DNA of 64,000 nt from Oceanimonas pelagia. GTDB lineage: Bacteria > Pseudomonadota > Gammaproteobacteria > Enterobacterales > Aeromonadaceae. This document shows positions 27,123-37,800 of the stretch, in pieces. The position numbers were made by a program, and so were the translations under genes. Below the pieces are notes generated by a model. It ran no database searches, was not told the origin of the DNA, and saw only the letters and a program-made list of their open reading frames with translations. Positions within the stretch are counted from its first letter, which is position 1, and each line of letters begins with the position of its first letter. Location: assembly GCF_030849025.1 (NCBI RefSeq), contig NZ_CP118224.1:1782001-1846000 (forward strand). The letters are read 5' to 3'.

Positions 27123-27506
27123 CTCCCTCGCTTTGATTCACGACTTAAGGGTAGTGCAGATGCGGAGCGTAACGGATAATTCAGTGATAAAGAAGGCCGG
27201 CCACGGGGCACGCTCTCCCCGCTTGACCTCATCATTACCCGCAGGCAATGGGCTCGTAGCGATTACGACGACCGGCCTGTTATAAGTATGCCTGTGCCGC
27301 CTGTCCTCACAACTGCAAACTGACCAGGCTGGTTGGTCAGGCGTCAGAAAAAATGGCGGATGGGAGGCCGGCTGCCCTCCATCACATCCCCACCATATGG
27401 TTTTGGTCGCTGGCTCGCTGTCTGATTTCCAGCGGTCATCCGCCATAACAGATTATATAAAGACGATGAATGATTAAAAGCCACTCCTCCTGCGTCATCC
27501 CTTGCC
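27123..27506. other. 384-base intergenic region between the small exported protein and the CRISPR array
   Basis: No protein gene can be supported here. Besides the candidate small RNA (27348-27446) there is a hairpin CTGACCA / TGGTCAG at 27320-27340. Nothing else stands out. Confidence 0.6.
27348..27446 (-). ncRNA. Candidate structured small RNA next to the CRISPR array
   Basis: On the minus strand a perfect -10 hexamer TATAAT (27452-27457) is followed after five bases by ATGGCGGATG (27437-27446). This pairs perfectly with CATCCGCCAT (27353-27362), which runs straight into a T run at 27348-27353. Between the arms are further helices: CGCTGG with CCAGCG, or alternatively CGCTG with CAGCG; the palindrome ACCATATGGT; and GGAGG with CCTCC. 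The predicted transcript is about 95-100 bases and starts at the first base of the closing stem. The -35 is weak. Four GGA triplets, one as GGGGATGTG, would suit a CsrA-type ligand, but that is speculation. A 102-codon frame also starts at 27446 but resembles nothing. Confidence 0.5.
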
Positions 27507-30500
27507 TTTCTGGGCTGCCTGTACGGCAGCGAACTGGCTGCTCATCGGTACCCGACCACCACGCCGTTTCTGAACTGCCTGTGCGGCAGCGAACCAGCCC
27601 ATTGGCGGCGACACCGTCATTCACCTTTTCTGAGCTGCCTGTGCGGCAGCGAACCAGATGGAGAAGGCCGGAGAGCTGAACGTGTCTTTCTGAGCTGCCT
27701 GTGCGGCAGCGAACAATCTGCTCAAAGGCCCGCTGAGCCTGATAAATTTCTGAGCTGCCTGTGCGGCAGCGAACGGTTTCAACAGCAACAATTATGACCT
27801 GCCCATTTTCTGAGCTGCCTGTGCGGCAGCGAACGCCAGCAGCAACTCGTTGAGAGTATTGGCGGTTTTCTGAGCTGCCTGTGCGGCAGCGAACCCGCAC
27901 CGAACGACAATGGGCCTAAATATGACTTTCTGAGCTGCCTGTGCGGCAGCGAACAACTGGCTGCATTACCTGGACCACCTGAACCATTTCTGAGCTGCCT
28001 GTGCGGCAGCGAACGTGCCCGGCGAGGCCGAGCCTTGCCGCATTCATTTCTGAGCTGCCTGTGCGGCAGCGAACGCCCACCACCCGGGCCCCGTATACGG
28101 CAGCCATTTCTGAGCTGCCTGTGCGGCAGCGAACTTCCGTGAGGTGTTCACCTTCGACTCCGAAGATTTCTGAGCTGCCTGTGCGGCAGCGAACTCTGCC
28201 ATGCTCACGGTCGAGCGCGCAATGCGTTTCTGAGCTGCCTGTGCGGCAGCGAACTTGAATTTGACTATTGCTGGTCGGCGGCCCTTTTTCTGAGCTGCCT
28301 GTGCGGCAGCGAACGCCATGGACGAGCTGGTGACCGGGGATGACCATTTCTGAGCTGCCTGTGCGGCAGCGAACCTGAACCAGGCCCTGGCCCAGGTGTT
28401 GCCGATTTTCTGAGCTGCCTGTGCGGCAGCGAACCGATCTGGGTGTCGCCGGCGCTGTTTATCGACTTTCTGAGCTGCCTGTGCGGCAGCGAACTTCCAG
28501 CTTGTTCATGCACTGGTCGAATTCCATTTCTGAGCTGCCTGTGCGGCAGCGAACGGCAAGTATCTCTATCAGCACGATCTGCAGCGTTTCTGAGCTGCCT
28601 GTGCGGCAGCGAACTACTGGCTGGTGATGGACGGCCTGGTGGTACTTTTCTGAGCTGCCTGTGCGGCAGCGAACGCGTTCACCGCCACCACCCCATACCA
28701 GTAGGTTTTCTGAGCTGCCTGTGCGGCAGCGAACCGAACGGTTGGCCTTGTGGGCGGTGAGCCAGCTTTCTGAGCTGCCTGTGCGGCAGCGAACGCGGTG
28801 AACCCCGTGGGCCGCAGCACCATGACTTTCTGAGCTGCCTGTGCGGCAGCGAACAAGCCACCATGGACAAGCGGCAGCTCGGCGTCTTTCTGAGCTGCCT
28901 GTGCGGCAGCGAACGCTGGTTGGGCTGTGGCGCCGTGATTACCTGTTTTCTGAGCTGCCTGTGCGGCAGCGAACCAGAACGAAATCTTCAAGGCCCGCCG
29001 CACCGTTTTCTGAGCTGCCTGTGCGGCAGCGAACGACCCCGGCAGTTTCGTTTCTCAAGGGGTTGATTTCTGAGCTGCCTGTGCGGCAGCGAACCAGCGA
29101 TGTACTGGACTTTGATCGCGGCCCCTTTTCTGAGCTGCCTGTGCGGCAGCGAACGTCCAGGGTGCCGGAAGAATTGATTTCGTTATTTTCTGAGCTGCCT
29201 GTGCGGCAGCGAACTGCCGCTCGACCTTGCAGGCCGCCAACAGTCTTTTCTGAGCTGCCTGTGCGGCAGCGAACAGCCTGGTCAATGACCTGCTGCTGCC
29301 GGCGGTTTTCTGAGCTGCCTGTGCGGCAGCGAACGTTTAGGCTCACTAGGTCTTGCGCTAATGTTGTTTCTGAGCTGCCTGTGCGGCAGCGAACGCGTTC
29401 GGCCTGTCTGACCCGTTCGTTCGGCTTTTCTGAGCTGCCTGTGCGGCAGCGAACTGCCGACATGAGCAGGCCGATTACCCCCTCAATTTCTGAGCTGCCT
29501 GTGCGGCAGCGAACAAAAAAAGTTATCCCAACAGCATTCATTGGAATTTCTGAGCTGCCTGTGCGGCAGCGAACTATCTCTTTAGATAGAAAGTTAATGA
29601 GGGTTATTTCTGAGCTGCCTGTGCGGCAGCGAACCCCGCTTTCGTCGGTGAGCGTGACACCGGTCGTTTCTGAGCTGCCTGTGCGGCAGCGAACTTCACG
29701 GGTAAGCGGAAACTTGACCCGTATATTTTCTGAGCTGCCTGTGCGGCAGCGAACCTCGGGCGCTGAATGCGTGGACTGTACTGTCATTTCTGAGCTGCCT
29801 GTGCGGCAGCGAACGCGAAACAATCACAGCAATATGTGAAAGCTGTTTTCTGAGCTGCCTGTGCGGCAGCGAACGCTAGTGCATTATGCAATTCCTGCTC
29901 GGTGACTTTCTGAGCTGCCTGTGCGGCAGCGAACCACCATTCGTGTGATTACCCACCCATCCACAGTTTCTGAGCTGCCTGTGCGGCAGCGAACACCCGG
30001 CGGGCAACTGAGCAGAGGTTATTAATTTTCTGAGCTGCCTGTGCGGCAGCGAACATCCGGTTAATCACCGGCTTGCCGATTGGCAATTTCTGAGCTGCCT
30101 GTGCGGCAGCGAACATCACCTTTAACGACGGGCTGCGCATTGAGCGTTTCTGAGCTGCCTGTGCGGCAGCGAACGAGATAACGTACCCCAGCGTCTACGG
30201 CGATGATTTCTGAGCTGCCTGTGCGGCAGCGAACTAACGCCTATGCCGGCGCTCGCCTGGGCGGCCTTTCTGAGCTGCCTGTGCGGCAGCGAACAAGTGC
30301 CATTCAACCCACAAACCAGGGTTCAATTTCTGAGCTGCCTGTGCGGCAGCGAACCACTCGTCGCCGTGCGTGTCTCCGCTGTGGTTTTTCTGAGCTGCCT
30401 GTGCGGCAGCGAACGCCCTCGAACGTGAAGGTCGCTCCGGTGGTTATTTCTGAGCTGCCTGTGCGGCAGCGAACCCCGGTTGATTCCCACACCCGTATTG

Positions 30501-30775
30501 TGTCCATTTCTGAGCTGCCTGTGCGGCAGCGAACGCCCAGGCGAGCGCCGGCATAGGCGTTATCCACTTTCTGAGCTGCCTGTGCGGCAGCGAACGACGC
30601 TCACCCAGAATGGGGCGCTTTGCTATTTTTCTGAGCTGCCTGTGCGGCAGCGAACACCAGCCATTCATCCACCAGATGGTTCCAGCGTTTCTGAGCTGCC
30701 TGTGCGGCAGCGAACAGCCGCTTTCTCATGCTCCCCTTGACCTATAATTTCTGAGCTGCCTGTGCGGCAGCGAAC
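27507..30775 (-). CRISPR. Type I-F CRISPR array, 55 repeats and 54 spacers
   Basis: A 28-base repeat recurs every 60 bases. In crRNA orientation (minus strand) it starts GTTCGCTGCCGCACAGGC and ends AGCTCAGAAA, the I-F consensus with the CTGCCG/AGGCAG hairpin recognised by Csy4. Repeats start at 27507 and every 60 bases to 30507, then at 30568, 30628, 30688 and 30748. Spacers are 32 bases except one of 33 at 30535-30567. The two leftmost repeats are degenerate (TGGG and GTAC changes in the first; TGAA in the second), which marks the old, leader-distal end. The leader and cas genes are at the right, so transcription runs right to left. The 60-base period creates long spurious reading frames on both strands. 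Confidence 0.99.
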
Positions 30776-30904
30776 TAGACACTAAAAACTGTAACGTCCT
30801 GATTGTTAAAGAACAAGTTCTATAAATCACCCTTTGCCCCTTTTCTTCAGGGGCAAAGTAAGTGATTGATTTAAATGGCTTGGTTTTTCAGCCAAAGAAA
30901 AGGG
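30776..30904 (-). promoter_or_regulatory. CRISPR leader with IHF site, hairpin and candidate promoter
   Basis: This AT-rich 129-base segment lies between csy4 and the newest repeat. On the minus strand it holds a perfect IHF consensus, AATCAATCACTTA (30859-30871, fitting WATCAANNNNTTR). Next comes a perfect 9-bp hairpin, CTTTGCCCC/GGGGCAAAG (30832-30858), then a candidate promoter TTGTTC (30811-30816), 17 bases, TACAGT (30788-30793). A palindrome AGAACNNGTTCT (30810-30821) overlaps the -35. IHF bending of the leader is needed for Cas1-Cas2/3 integration in studied I-F systems, so this array should be acquisition-competent. A weak hairpin TGGCT/AGCCA just after csy4 may end the cas mRNA. Confidence 0.85.
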
Positions 30905-31468
30905 TCAAAACCAGGGCACAGTTGCCCTGGTGCTCAGCCCATAGCTGCTGAACGCTGCTTTTCGAGGCTGAGCCAGCAGCTCTCCCTGCTCAATAAACAA
31001 GTGAAAATTCTGCCCGGTGCTCTGGCTTCGCAATTGCACATAAGGCAGTTCCGGCGAACGCTCTACATGACGGGGAATGGCTTCGGCCGCTTGCTCATAG
31101 GTCTCCCCTTTGCGTTTCATTCGGCGGCGGCGCAAACGCTCACTGCTGGTTTTAAACTGCCGCCGTGACACGGTTCGGAACCGGGCATTATCCGGCACAG
31201 GTAACATTTCCGAGCACTGCACATGATCGCTCATGCCTTTCAGCCAGTGTTGAGCCATCAGAGCTGACAGCGCCTGCTCTGTACCATGCAACCGAAGTCG
31301 CTCTCCCAGGCCACGAGGAGCAAGGCTATAGTCCGGAAAACTGAGGCCGATGTTATCGGCTTTCAGTTCAACCAACGCACGGTGCAACTTTCCAAACAGG
31401 GCACCCATCAAAAAATGCTGCGGAAACTCAGGTTCCGGCAGCAACCTGATTTCAAGATAGATATCCAT
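30905..31468 (-). CDS. csy4: CRISPR type I-F crRNA endonuclease Cas6f/Csy4
   Basis: This 187-residue endoribonuclease cleaves the pre-crRNA below the repeat hairpin and stays bound to the 3' hairpin of the Csy complex. I start it at MDIYLEIRLLPEPEFPQHFL, as in Pseudomonas; the frame extends ten codons further upstream into csy3. The catalytic His29 is present (FGKLHRAL), as are the arginine-rich helix (SSERLRRRRMKRKGE), LRSQSTGQ with the catalytic-site Ser, and the C-terminal VPWF. It is the last gene of the cas operon, one base after the csy3 stop, and next to the leader. Confidence 0.97.
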   Translation of the reverse strand: MDIYLEIRLLPEPEFPQHFLMGALFGKLHRALVELKADNIGLSFPDYSLAPRGLGERLRLHGTEQALSALMAQHWLKGMSDHVQCSEMLPVPDNARFRTVSRRQFKTSSERLRRRRMKRKGETYEQAAEAIPRHVERSPELPYVQLRSQSTGQNFHLFIEQGELLAQPRKAAFSSYGLSTRATVPWF

Positions 31469-31469
31469 G

Positions 31470-32507
31470 TTAACCCGCCTCCCCGAACACCCCGCCACGG
31501 ATCAGGGTGGCCATGACAAAATGCTGATCCCCTTCTGCCGGCACCTTGTCCTTCAGTACCCAGTTATCCAGCAGGTTATAAAAGTCGGCTTTGGCCTTGG
31601 GCTGACGATAGGCCTTGCCTTGCGTAGTGACCGAGCCATAGGGTTCAACGGCGATGGGCCCCAGCGGCACATTCTCATCCTGCGGATACCAGGTGTCGAT
31701 GGTACGCAATGCATTGCCGATTTTCTGAGAGTGCATACCGGCAATGCCCTGCACCTGGTAAAGCGTGCGGCTTTTGTCATTCTTGCCCTTGTCGAGAATA
31801 AGCTCCTGGGACGGAAACACTTCCTGGCCGGCGCCAAGGCGGGCAAAAGCGGTCACTTCCAGCAACACATGCTGTTCATTGGCCAGACCAAACTCAATCT
31901 GCTGTGCCAGCTCCTGCAAACCAGCGGGGTTATTGCCAGCTTCCTCAAAGTTGCGCAGAGAATAGCTGTGAGCATCAAAATTCCATACCTGCTCATGCTT
32001 ACCCTGTTTAAGCCTGGCAACCTGCACTTCCACCTGCTCCGCCCCTACCCGGTTACGCCACAGAAACCGGGCATTGGCGAGGTTACAGGCATAACGCTGG
32101 GCCAGTGGCGAAAAACCATGCTGCTGCACATACCCCTTGATCACTTCGGTCAGCTTGTGCTGATAATCCGCATTGTTACAGGCAGAAGGAATACCGGCCC
32201 CCGCCAATACCCGCAGCGTGAATTTTACCATCAGGGTGTCGGCGCTTCCGGGCAAAGTCGCCACATCCACGGTTTGAAGGTTGGGGTTTTCAATGGCCGC
32301 ATCCAGCTTGGCCGGATCCTGATCCTTGGCCTTCAGCCGGTTGGAGATGGTACCGCGAACGGACTTTTCACGGACTTCAACCGGCAGCCAGTTGCTCGTC
32401 TGCTCTCGCTCTTCCCAGTTACCCGCAAACATCAGCGCATCGGATACATCCAGCTTGCGCTCAAACGCCAGTACGGATGCAGTTTTCAAAGTATCTTGCT
32501 TGGCCAT
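31470..32507 (-). CDS. csy3: CRISPR type I-F backbone protein Cas7f/Csy3
   Basis: The 345-residue subunit forms the six-copy backbone of the Csy surveillance complex along the crRNA spacer. The ATG at 32507 has AGGAG eight bases upstream and gives [20 protein letters not shown], matching known Csy3. Other landmarks are [61 protein letters not shown] and [20 protein letters not shown]. It lies between csy2 (2 bases away) and csy4 (1 base away) on the minus strand. Confidence 0.97.
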   Translation of the reverse strand: MAKQDTLKTASVLAFERKLDVSDALMFAGNWEEREQTSNWLPVEVREKSVRGTISNRLKAKDQDPAKLDAAIENPNLQTVDVATLPGSADTLMVKFTLRVLAGAGIPSACNNADYQHKLTEVIKGYVQQHGFSPLAQRYACNLANARFLWRNRVGAEQVEVQVARLKQGKHEQVWNFDAHSYSLRNFEEAGNNPAGLQELAQQIEFGLANEQHVLLEVTAFARLGAGQEVFPSQELILDKGKNDKSRTLYQVQGIAGMHSQKIGNALRTIDTWYPQDENVPLGPIAVEPYGSVTTQGKAYRQPKAKADFYNLLDNWVLKDKVPAEGDQHFVMATLIRGGVFGEAG

Positions 32508-32509
32508 GT

Positions 32510-33478
32510 TCAAAACTCCTTGTCTTGCTGGTTCAGGGAATAGTCATTATTCAAACGGTAAGTACCGGTATCGAGACGGTTGTCCACATACCAGAGAAAG
32601 TCGTTAAAGCGTTCGAAACGATGGGGGCTGAGCCATTGCCCGATGGAGTACAATCCTTCCACAAACCGGAAAGGGGTGGTCTGATCCCGGGCGGCTTCCA
32701 CTTGCCCGGCATCATACAGTTCCGACAGTGCAGCAAATCCCACAGGAATGGGCACCAGCCAACCCGGATGATCCCGCCTGATAATCCACTCAACACTGTC
32801 CTCCACTTGCCGGCATTCATGGTTCAGGCGAGACAAATCCAGCCAGGCATCGAGCAAGTCGGCATCGGGATCCTGCTGTTGCTTCACTTCAAGGTGCTGC
32901 TGCAACAGATCACTCCGCAGCACCAGGGCAAAGCCGGGCAACAACTGCCGCGTTAAACGACGAAGTTGCTTTTTACGAATATCTACGTCTTCATCCACGT
33001 TAATCAGCCAGGGATGATGCTCTCTTTGGCCGGGCATGGCTGGCTGCACAGTGCCACCGGCCACCCGCAGGGTAGCAATCAGGTCCGCCACTTGCTGGGC
33101 AAACGCTGCCTGCTCTGCTTTGCCACTCAGCCGTTCGTCCTGCAGATCCACTTCCAGAATCAAGCTAAGCTCCAGGTGAATACGACCTTCTTCAACAATG
33201 GCGGCGGTTTTGCCGGTTTTATCCACGGGGTTGCGCGTAAGATGAAACGATCGCTGATATCCGCCCTGAGTAACTTGCGCTTCATGGTGATGGCACACCA
33301 CACCAATGGCGGGAAAGGACACCTTGAGGCCGGCGGCGGCACATTTGCGCTCAAGGGCATGGCTCATGCCCACAAACGCCGTCATGGCTGGAAAGCCCCA
33401 GGTCAGGTTGCCGGAGATAGCATTGGCATTCTGAATGCGCAGTCGCGGCAAAATAAGCAGGGTGTTCGGTTCAGTCAT
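32510..33478 (-). CDS. csy2: CRISPR type I-F protein Cas5f/Csy2
   Basis: The 322-residue protein pairs with Csy1 at the 5' handle end of the crRNA. I start it at [20 protein letters not shown] (ATG at 33478), which overlaps the csy1 stop by 8 bases; the open frame continues seven codons further. It has [20 protein letters not shown] near the N-terminus, [16 protein letters not shown], and [20 protein letters not shown] late in the chain, all typical of Csy2. There is no sign of damage. Confidence 0.96.
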   Translation of the reverse strand: MTEPNTLLILPRLRIQNANAISGNLTWGFPAMTAFVGMSHALERKCAAAGLKVSFPAIGVVCHHHEAQVTQGGYQRSFHLTRNPVDKTGKTAAIVEEGRIHLELSLILEVDLQDERLSGKAEQAAFAQQVADLIATLRVAGGTVQPAMPGQREHHPWLINVDEDVDIRKKQLRRLTRQLLPGFALVLRSDLLQQHLEVKQQQDPDADLLDAWLDLSRLNHECRQVEDSVEWIIRRDHPGWLVPIPVGFAALSELYDAGQVEAARDQTTPFRFVEGLYSIGQWLSPHRFERFNDFLWYVDNRLDTGTYRLNNDYSLNQQDKEF

Positions 33479-34769
33479 CAAGCACCTCCCGCAGTGCATT
33501 CAGTTTTTTATGAACACGGCTCATCCATTCGCTGTGCTCGCCATCCCCCACCGGCAGTTTGCCCAGTGCCTTATTTATCTGGTTGGCAAAACGATGCTGT
33601 ACCTCTTTTACCCACTCACCCGCCATTCGGCGAGCGGCAAAGTCTTCATCCTGTGCAGCACGCATGGGGTCCAGCCAGAGCTGCTCCGCCTCCACCAGCT
33701 GGCAATCGGGATCGGCAGACCAGCCTGGCTCCAGTTGCTGAAAATAAGCACTGAACAGGATCATTTCATCTATCAGGGCATCAATATAAGCATCTACCCG
33801 TGTGCGGGTGCGCACATTGGCCGGTGGGTTGCTCAGCAAAAACTCACGCAGTTTAACCAATAGCCAGCGGGGCTGCTGACTGCGCACAAAGCGTGGAAAC
33901 ACGGAGTCTGTCTTCAGTGGCGGGCGCTGTTCCCGGCTCCGCCAGACCGGCGGCAGCGAGCACAGCAGATAATTATTGCCGCCGCGCTCACTGTTGAGCT
34001 GGGAAATGTTCTGGGGCTTGGTGCCTCCCAGTTTCTGAACAGCCAGGTTTGGATAATCGGCATATCCCGTTTCCGATGCTTTATTATCACGCCTTGCCTG
34101 ACGGGCAGCCTTGGCCTCTTCACTGAACCTGTCATGCTGAATATGCTGGTATACCCTGTGTACCAGTGATGAGGGATAGAGCGGCGATAACAGATGAAAA
34201 TGATCATTTTGGGTTGGATCATCGCCGGTAAGCCAGTAAATTTGCTTGGCGCGCGAGCTGGAACGTACGTCGCCTTTGTTATCTGTGATTGATGAAAAGG
34301 CATCAAGCCATTCCCTGGCCTTTAAAACATCGTCATTCAATGCTGCCAGCAAGGCTGCATCCTGCTCCAGAGCTCTGGCCAGTAGTGTCTTGCCTTGATA
34401 TTCCAGTTTGAGGAATTTATAGACATCCAATGCTGCCGCATTGCCAACAACATCGGTGGCATAGTCTTTTTCAAGCAAATGGCTGCCAACACCACAGGGT
34501 TGAGCGGTCAAGGTGTCGGGAGAAACGAACAGGCTGGTGCCTTTGGCATCCGGGTGTGTGGCTTTGAGCGTGTGAGAAACAACCTGTAGCTGACCAACAC
34601 GCCGCGCTGCATCCTCTATCCAGTTTTCATATTGATACTGAAGCTGTAATTCCTGATATTTGGGATCATCAGGCTCCAGTTTTTCAAGCTTGGCTGCCAG
34701 TCGCTCATCAATAAATGACTGCATCAACTGGCGCAGCTCTGCGCTTCGTGCGCCGGGCTCCTGTGCCAT
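33471..34769 (-). CDS. csy1: CRISPR type I-F large subunit Cas8f/Csy1
   Basis: The 432-residue protein recognises the CC PAM and forms the tail of the Csy complex with Csy2. It matches the family in length and in landmarks: HLLEKDYATDVVGNAAALDV, LNSERGGNNYLLCSLPPVW and FANQINKALGKLPVGDGEHS. Translation initiates at an ATG preceded by the near-perfect Shine-Dalgarno TAAGGAGG. It begins the csy sub-operon 49 bases after the cas2-3 stop; no terminator is visible in that gap, so read-through from cas1-cas2/3 is likely. Confidence 0.96.
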   Translation of the reverse strand: MAQEPGARSAELRQLMQSFIDERLAAKLEKLEPDDPKYQELQLQYQYENWIEDAARRVGQLQVVSHTLKATHPDAKGTSLFVSPDTLTAQPCGVGSHLLEKDYATDVVGNAAALDVYKFLKLEYQGKTLLARALEQDAALLAALNDDVLKAREWLDAFSSITDNKGDVRSSSRAKQIYWLTGDDPTQNDHFHLLSPLYPSSLVHRVYQHIQHDRFSEEAKAARQARRDNKASETGYADYPNLAVQKLGGTKPQNISQLNSERGGNNYLLCSLPPVWRSREQRPPLKTDSVFPRFVRSQQPRWLLVKLREFLLSNPPANVRTRTRVDAYIDALIDEMILFSAYFQQLEPGWSADPDCQLVEAEQLWLDPMRAAQDEDFAARRMAGEWVKEVQHRFANQINKALGKLPVGDGEHSEWMSRVHKKLNALREVLDD

Positions 34770-34818
34770 GTTGCCTCCTTAAGTTAAATCCATAACGTCA
34801 AGCCGCAAGCGCCCTACT

Positions 34819-37800
34819 TTAACGGCGCACGGTAAACCCAAGGGCCGGGTGAAACTCCCAGCCATTATCTTTTTGATCGAGTGACAGGGTGCCAAAACGC
34901 CGCGCGCAAACATCAAGAGGCAGCTCCATTTTTTCGGCCAGCGTCTCCAGCGCAGTCAGGTAATCTTCCGCGCCCCAGGTCACTACCCCTTCGGCACAAG
35001 CAAGCTGCACCCGGTGCAACAGGTGATCCACCGGAATATAAACATCCTTGCGTTGCTCCCGGCTGAACTCGATCTTGTGCAGTTGTGCGTTCACGCCGTC
35101 TTCATCGGGCAACAGCACCAGGTCATCCTGCACGGTATGACTTTCCCGAAACGGCTGCCGGCGCTGCAGAATGGATGTGAGCATGGCACCTGAACGCTGA
35201 TAACAACTGGCGGCAGACAGTGGTTGTACCGGCTCAGTTCTGCGCCGCCGGCGATTATTACCAGCCGCTGCCGCCTGGGGCGCTCGCTCACCCAGCATTT
35301 GTGCCTGCAGCCGGGCATGCTCCAGGTCCACCAGACTGGCTCTGGGGTTCAGCTCGCTGCGGGGCAAAATTCGGGGCCTGGCATCAATCACATTCCGCTC
35401 TTCGGGCAACAGCAGCTGTTCCAGATCATGGCTGCTCAGTAAAAAGTCGGCGCTTTCAAAACCGGGCCGGCAGAAGGCGGGCTTGCCCTTGTGCTCCAGC
35501 GCTCTCAGATTGGTATGTAACAGCGCAATATTGGGCACTTCGTACACGTCTGGCCGGTGACGGCGAACACGGCCGGCAAGCTGAATCAGCGAGCGCATGG
35601 AGGAAGGCTCTACAATGGCCCAGTCGTAGTCGTGGTCCCTGCCCACTTCTGCAACCGGGCTGGCGAGCACAATAAACAGCTGATCCTGCTGCGCATAAGT
35701 ATCAATTCGCCGGCGAATCTCCGGCAGCTCAAACACGGCATTGCTGTCTTTTCGGTTCAGTGCGCTATCCAGCTGCTGCTCAATGGCTGAACGGAGCAGT
35801 AACGGATATTGAGAGTGGTAAACACAAAGGTGAATAAGGATGCCGCTTTCGGCCCCCATGGCATAAATGGCTTTGGCCACTTCCACCATAGGCTCAATGT
35901 TGGCCATGCGTGCCAAGCCAAAACTCACCCGTTTTTGCGAATGCGGATCCACCGTGTAGTGCGCCTGATGCAAAACCATGGCCTGCTGCATCAGATCCTG
36001 TGCAAACCCCTGGCGTAACAACTGAGACTGTCCGGTTAATGTGGTCAGGCGTGACAGCTCTGCCCGCCGGCGTATGCCGTCCCGGGCAAGCTTCTGAGAC
36101 CGCTTTTCTACAAAACGCAGGTGTGCCCGGACGTAACTTGCTTCATCCGGGCAGTCTTCATGCATGCGGTCATGCTCATCAAACCAGGCACAACAGATGT
36201 TTACCGCCGTGCCCGGCTCTCCCCTGTTGCACTGAAATTGTTCCCGCCCTGCCTTGTAGGCACGAAACAACCCTTCCGACAAGGACGGGGGAATGGTGGC
36301 TGAAGACAACAATACCCGGCTGCCAAGCAGACCCGCCCAATAGACCAGGCGTGTGAGTGCCGGCAGATCGTTGATATCGAAGTCATCAATTTCATCCAGC
36401 ACCAGATCGCTGCTGAGCAAGCGCAACATGGGCGCAATCTGATGGCCGCCCCGCTCGCTTTCCGTTGCCGGGATCAGGTGATCGACTGTGCATACCAGCA
36501 CGGGTGCCGAAATAAGGGCCTTGATCCTGTCGTCATGGCCGGCTGTTTTGAGCACCGGGTGATCGGCAAAATTGCCTTCAAACACCACATGGCTGTCTTC
36601 CGGCACCAGAGACTGGGACGATGCCGAGCCACTGGCCTCGGCCTGAGCTTCATGAAATTCATACAGCTGGCGGCTGGCACTGCCGCCTACCCTGACGGCC
36701 AGCTCATCATCCCCAAGATGCAGGCGATCACGATAGGCCTGACCGGTTTGCAACGTGAGGGTTCTTAGCCCCAGTGCCACGGAAAATCGCGCCCCCTGCT
36801 GAGGATTGGCCAGCGCATACAAAATACGGCCATTGGCCAATGTTTTACCGCAGCCGGTGGAGGCCATATTGATGCCGAAAAAACCCTGCCGGGCGGCACG
36901 CGTTTTTAAGCCTTCGGCCAGGTCAAAAGCATGATCCTGCCAGCGAAAACGCGCATGCTGGCTACGTTTTCTGAATCCTTTATGGCGTGCCAGGCGAGGC
37001 AGGTTTTCACTCAGGGTCGGCAAATGATGACTGACACTGCGGCTGACTTTGGCCACGCCCAGCAGATGCTCGTCCAGCCGCTGACAAAGCTCGCCGGTTT
37101 TTCGGTTGGTATTAGCATAAAGTGGATAGTTATCTTCGCCCTTAACGCGCAGGTTGGGTTCAGACAGGCTGGAATAGTGATGGTCAGAAAGCATCAGCGA
37201 TAAACGGGCCAGGTGCATAACATAAGCATTCGTCAGCCAGCCATCAGGTGCTCGCTCCCGGCGCTGCTGTAAACGCTGAGCATATTTTGCCGCCTGGGTA
37301 CGCCAGCGCTGCGTGACCACCGGCAACGGCGCTTCAAAGGTCCAGTAAGGCGCTATCTCTTTGGGGTCAGGATTGTCTGTACGCTGATTCCACTGTGAAT
37401 CTATATCCGCCAGCGGCATATCAAGCTCTTCCGCCCTGAGCCCTTCCAGGCTGGGCCGGCCGGGCAGACGATGATGGGTGATAATCAGCCAGCCTATGGC
37501 CTGAGCCAGCGGTGGTAGCGAGCGAAAAGGATAAGGATCCGTATTATCCAGCCCGTCCTTTACCAGGTTATCCAGCCAGTCATGACTGAATTTATCTGCA
37601 TTCTCCAGGCGAGAGAGCCAGCCAGCATCGTCATCATTACCCACAAATGCCTGAAACAAACGCAGCGATATCCACTCATGCCGGTAAAGGTTGGCACCTT
37701 GCGGACCTTTACCCACCAGCCTTGACTGAAATGCCTTGCAGGCCTTGCCCAAATCATGGAGTAATGCCGCCAGCGCTGCCAGTAACTTGATGTCTTCTGC

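Noticed and set aside
27138-27446. A 102-codon minus-strand frame starting exactly at the predicted small-RNA start.
   Set aside because: It has no ribosome binding site (it would be leaderless), no recognisable sequence and odd composition. The paired arms and T run explain the region better as RNA, though a leaderless gene is not excluded.
27436-30740. Many long open frames across the array on both strands, translating as tandem RCRTGSSE, FAAAQAAQK, LPHRQLRK or SELPVRQRT units.
   Set aside because: They arise because the repeat-spacer period (60 bases) is a multiple of three and the repeat has few stops. They are CRISPR artefacts, not repeat proteins.
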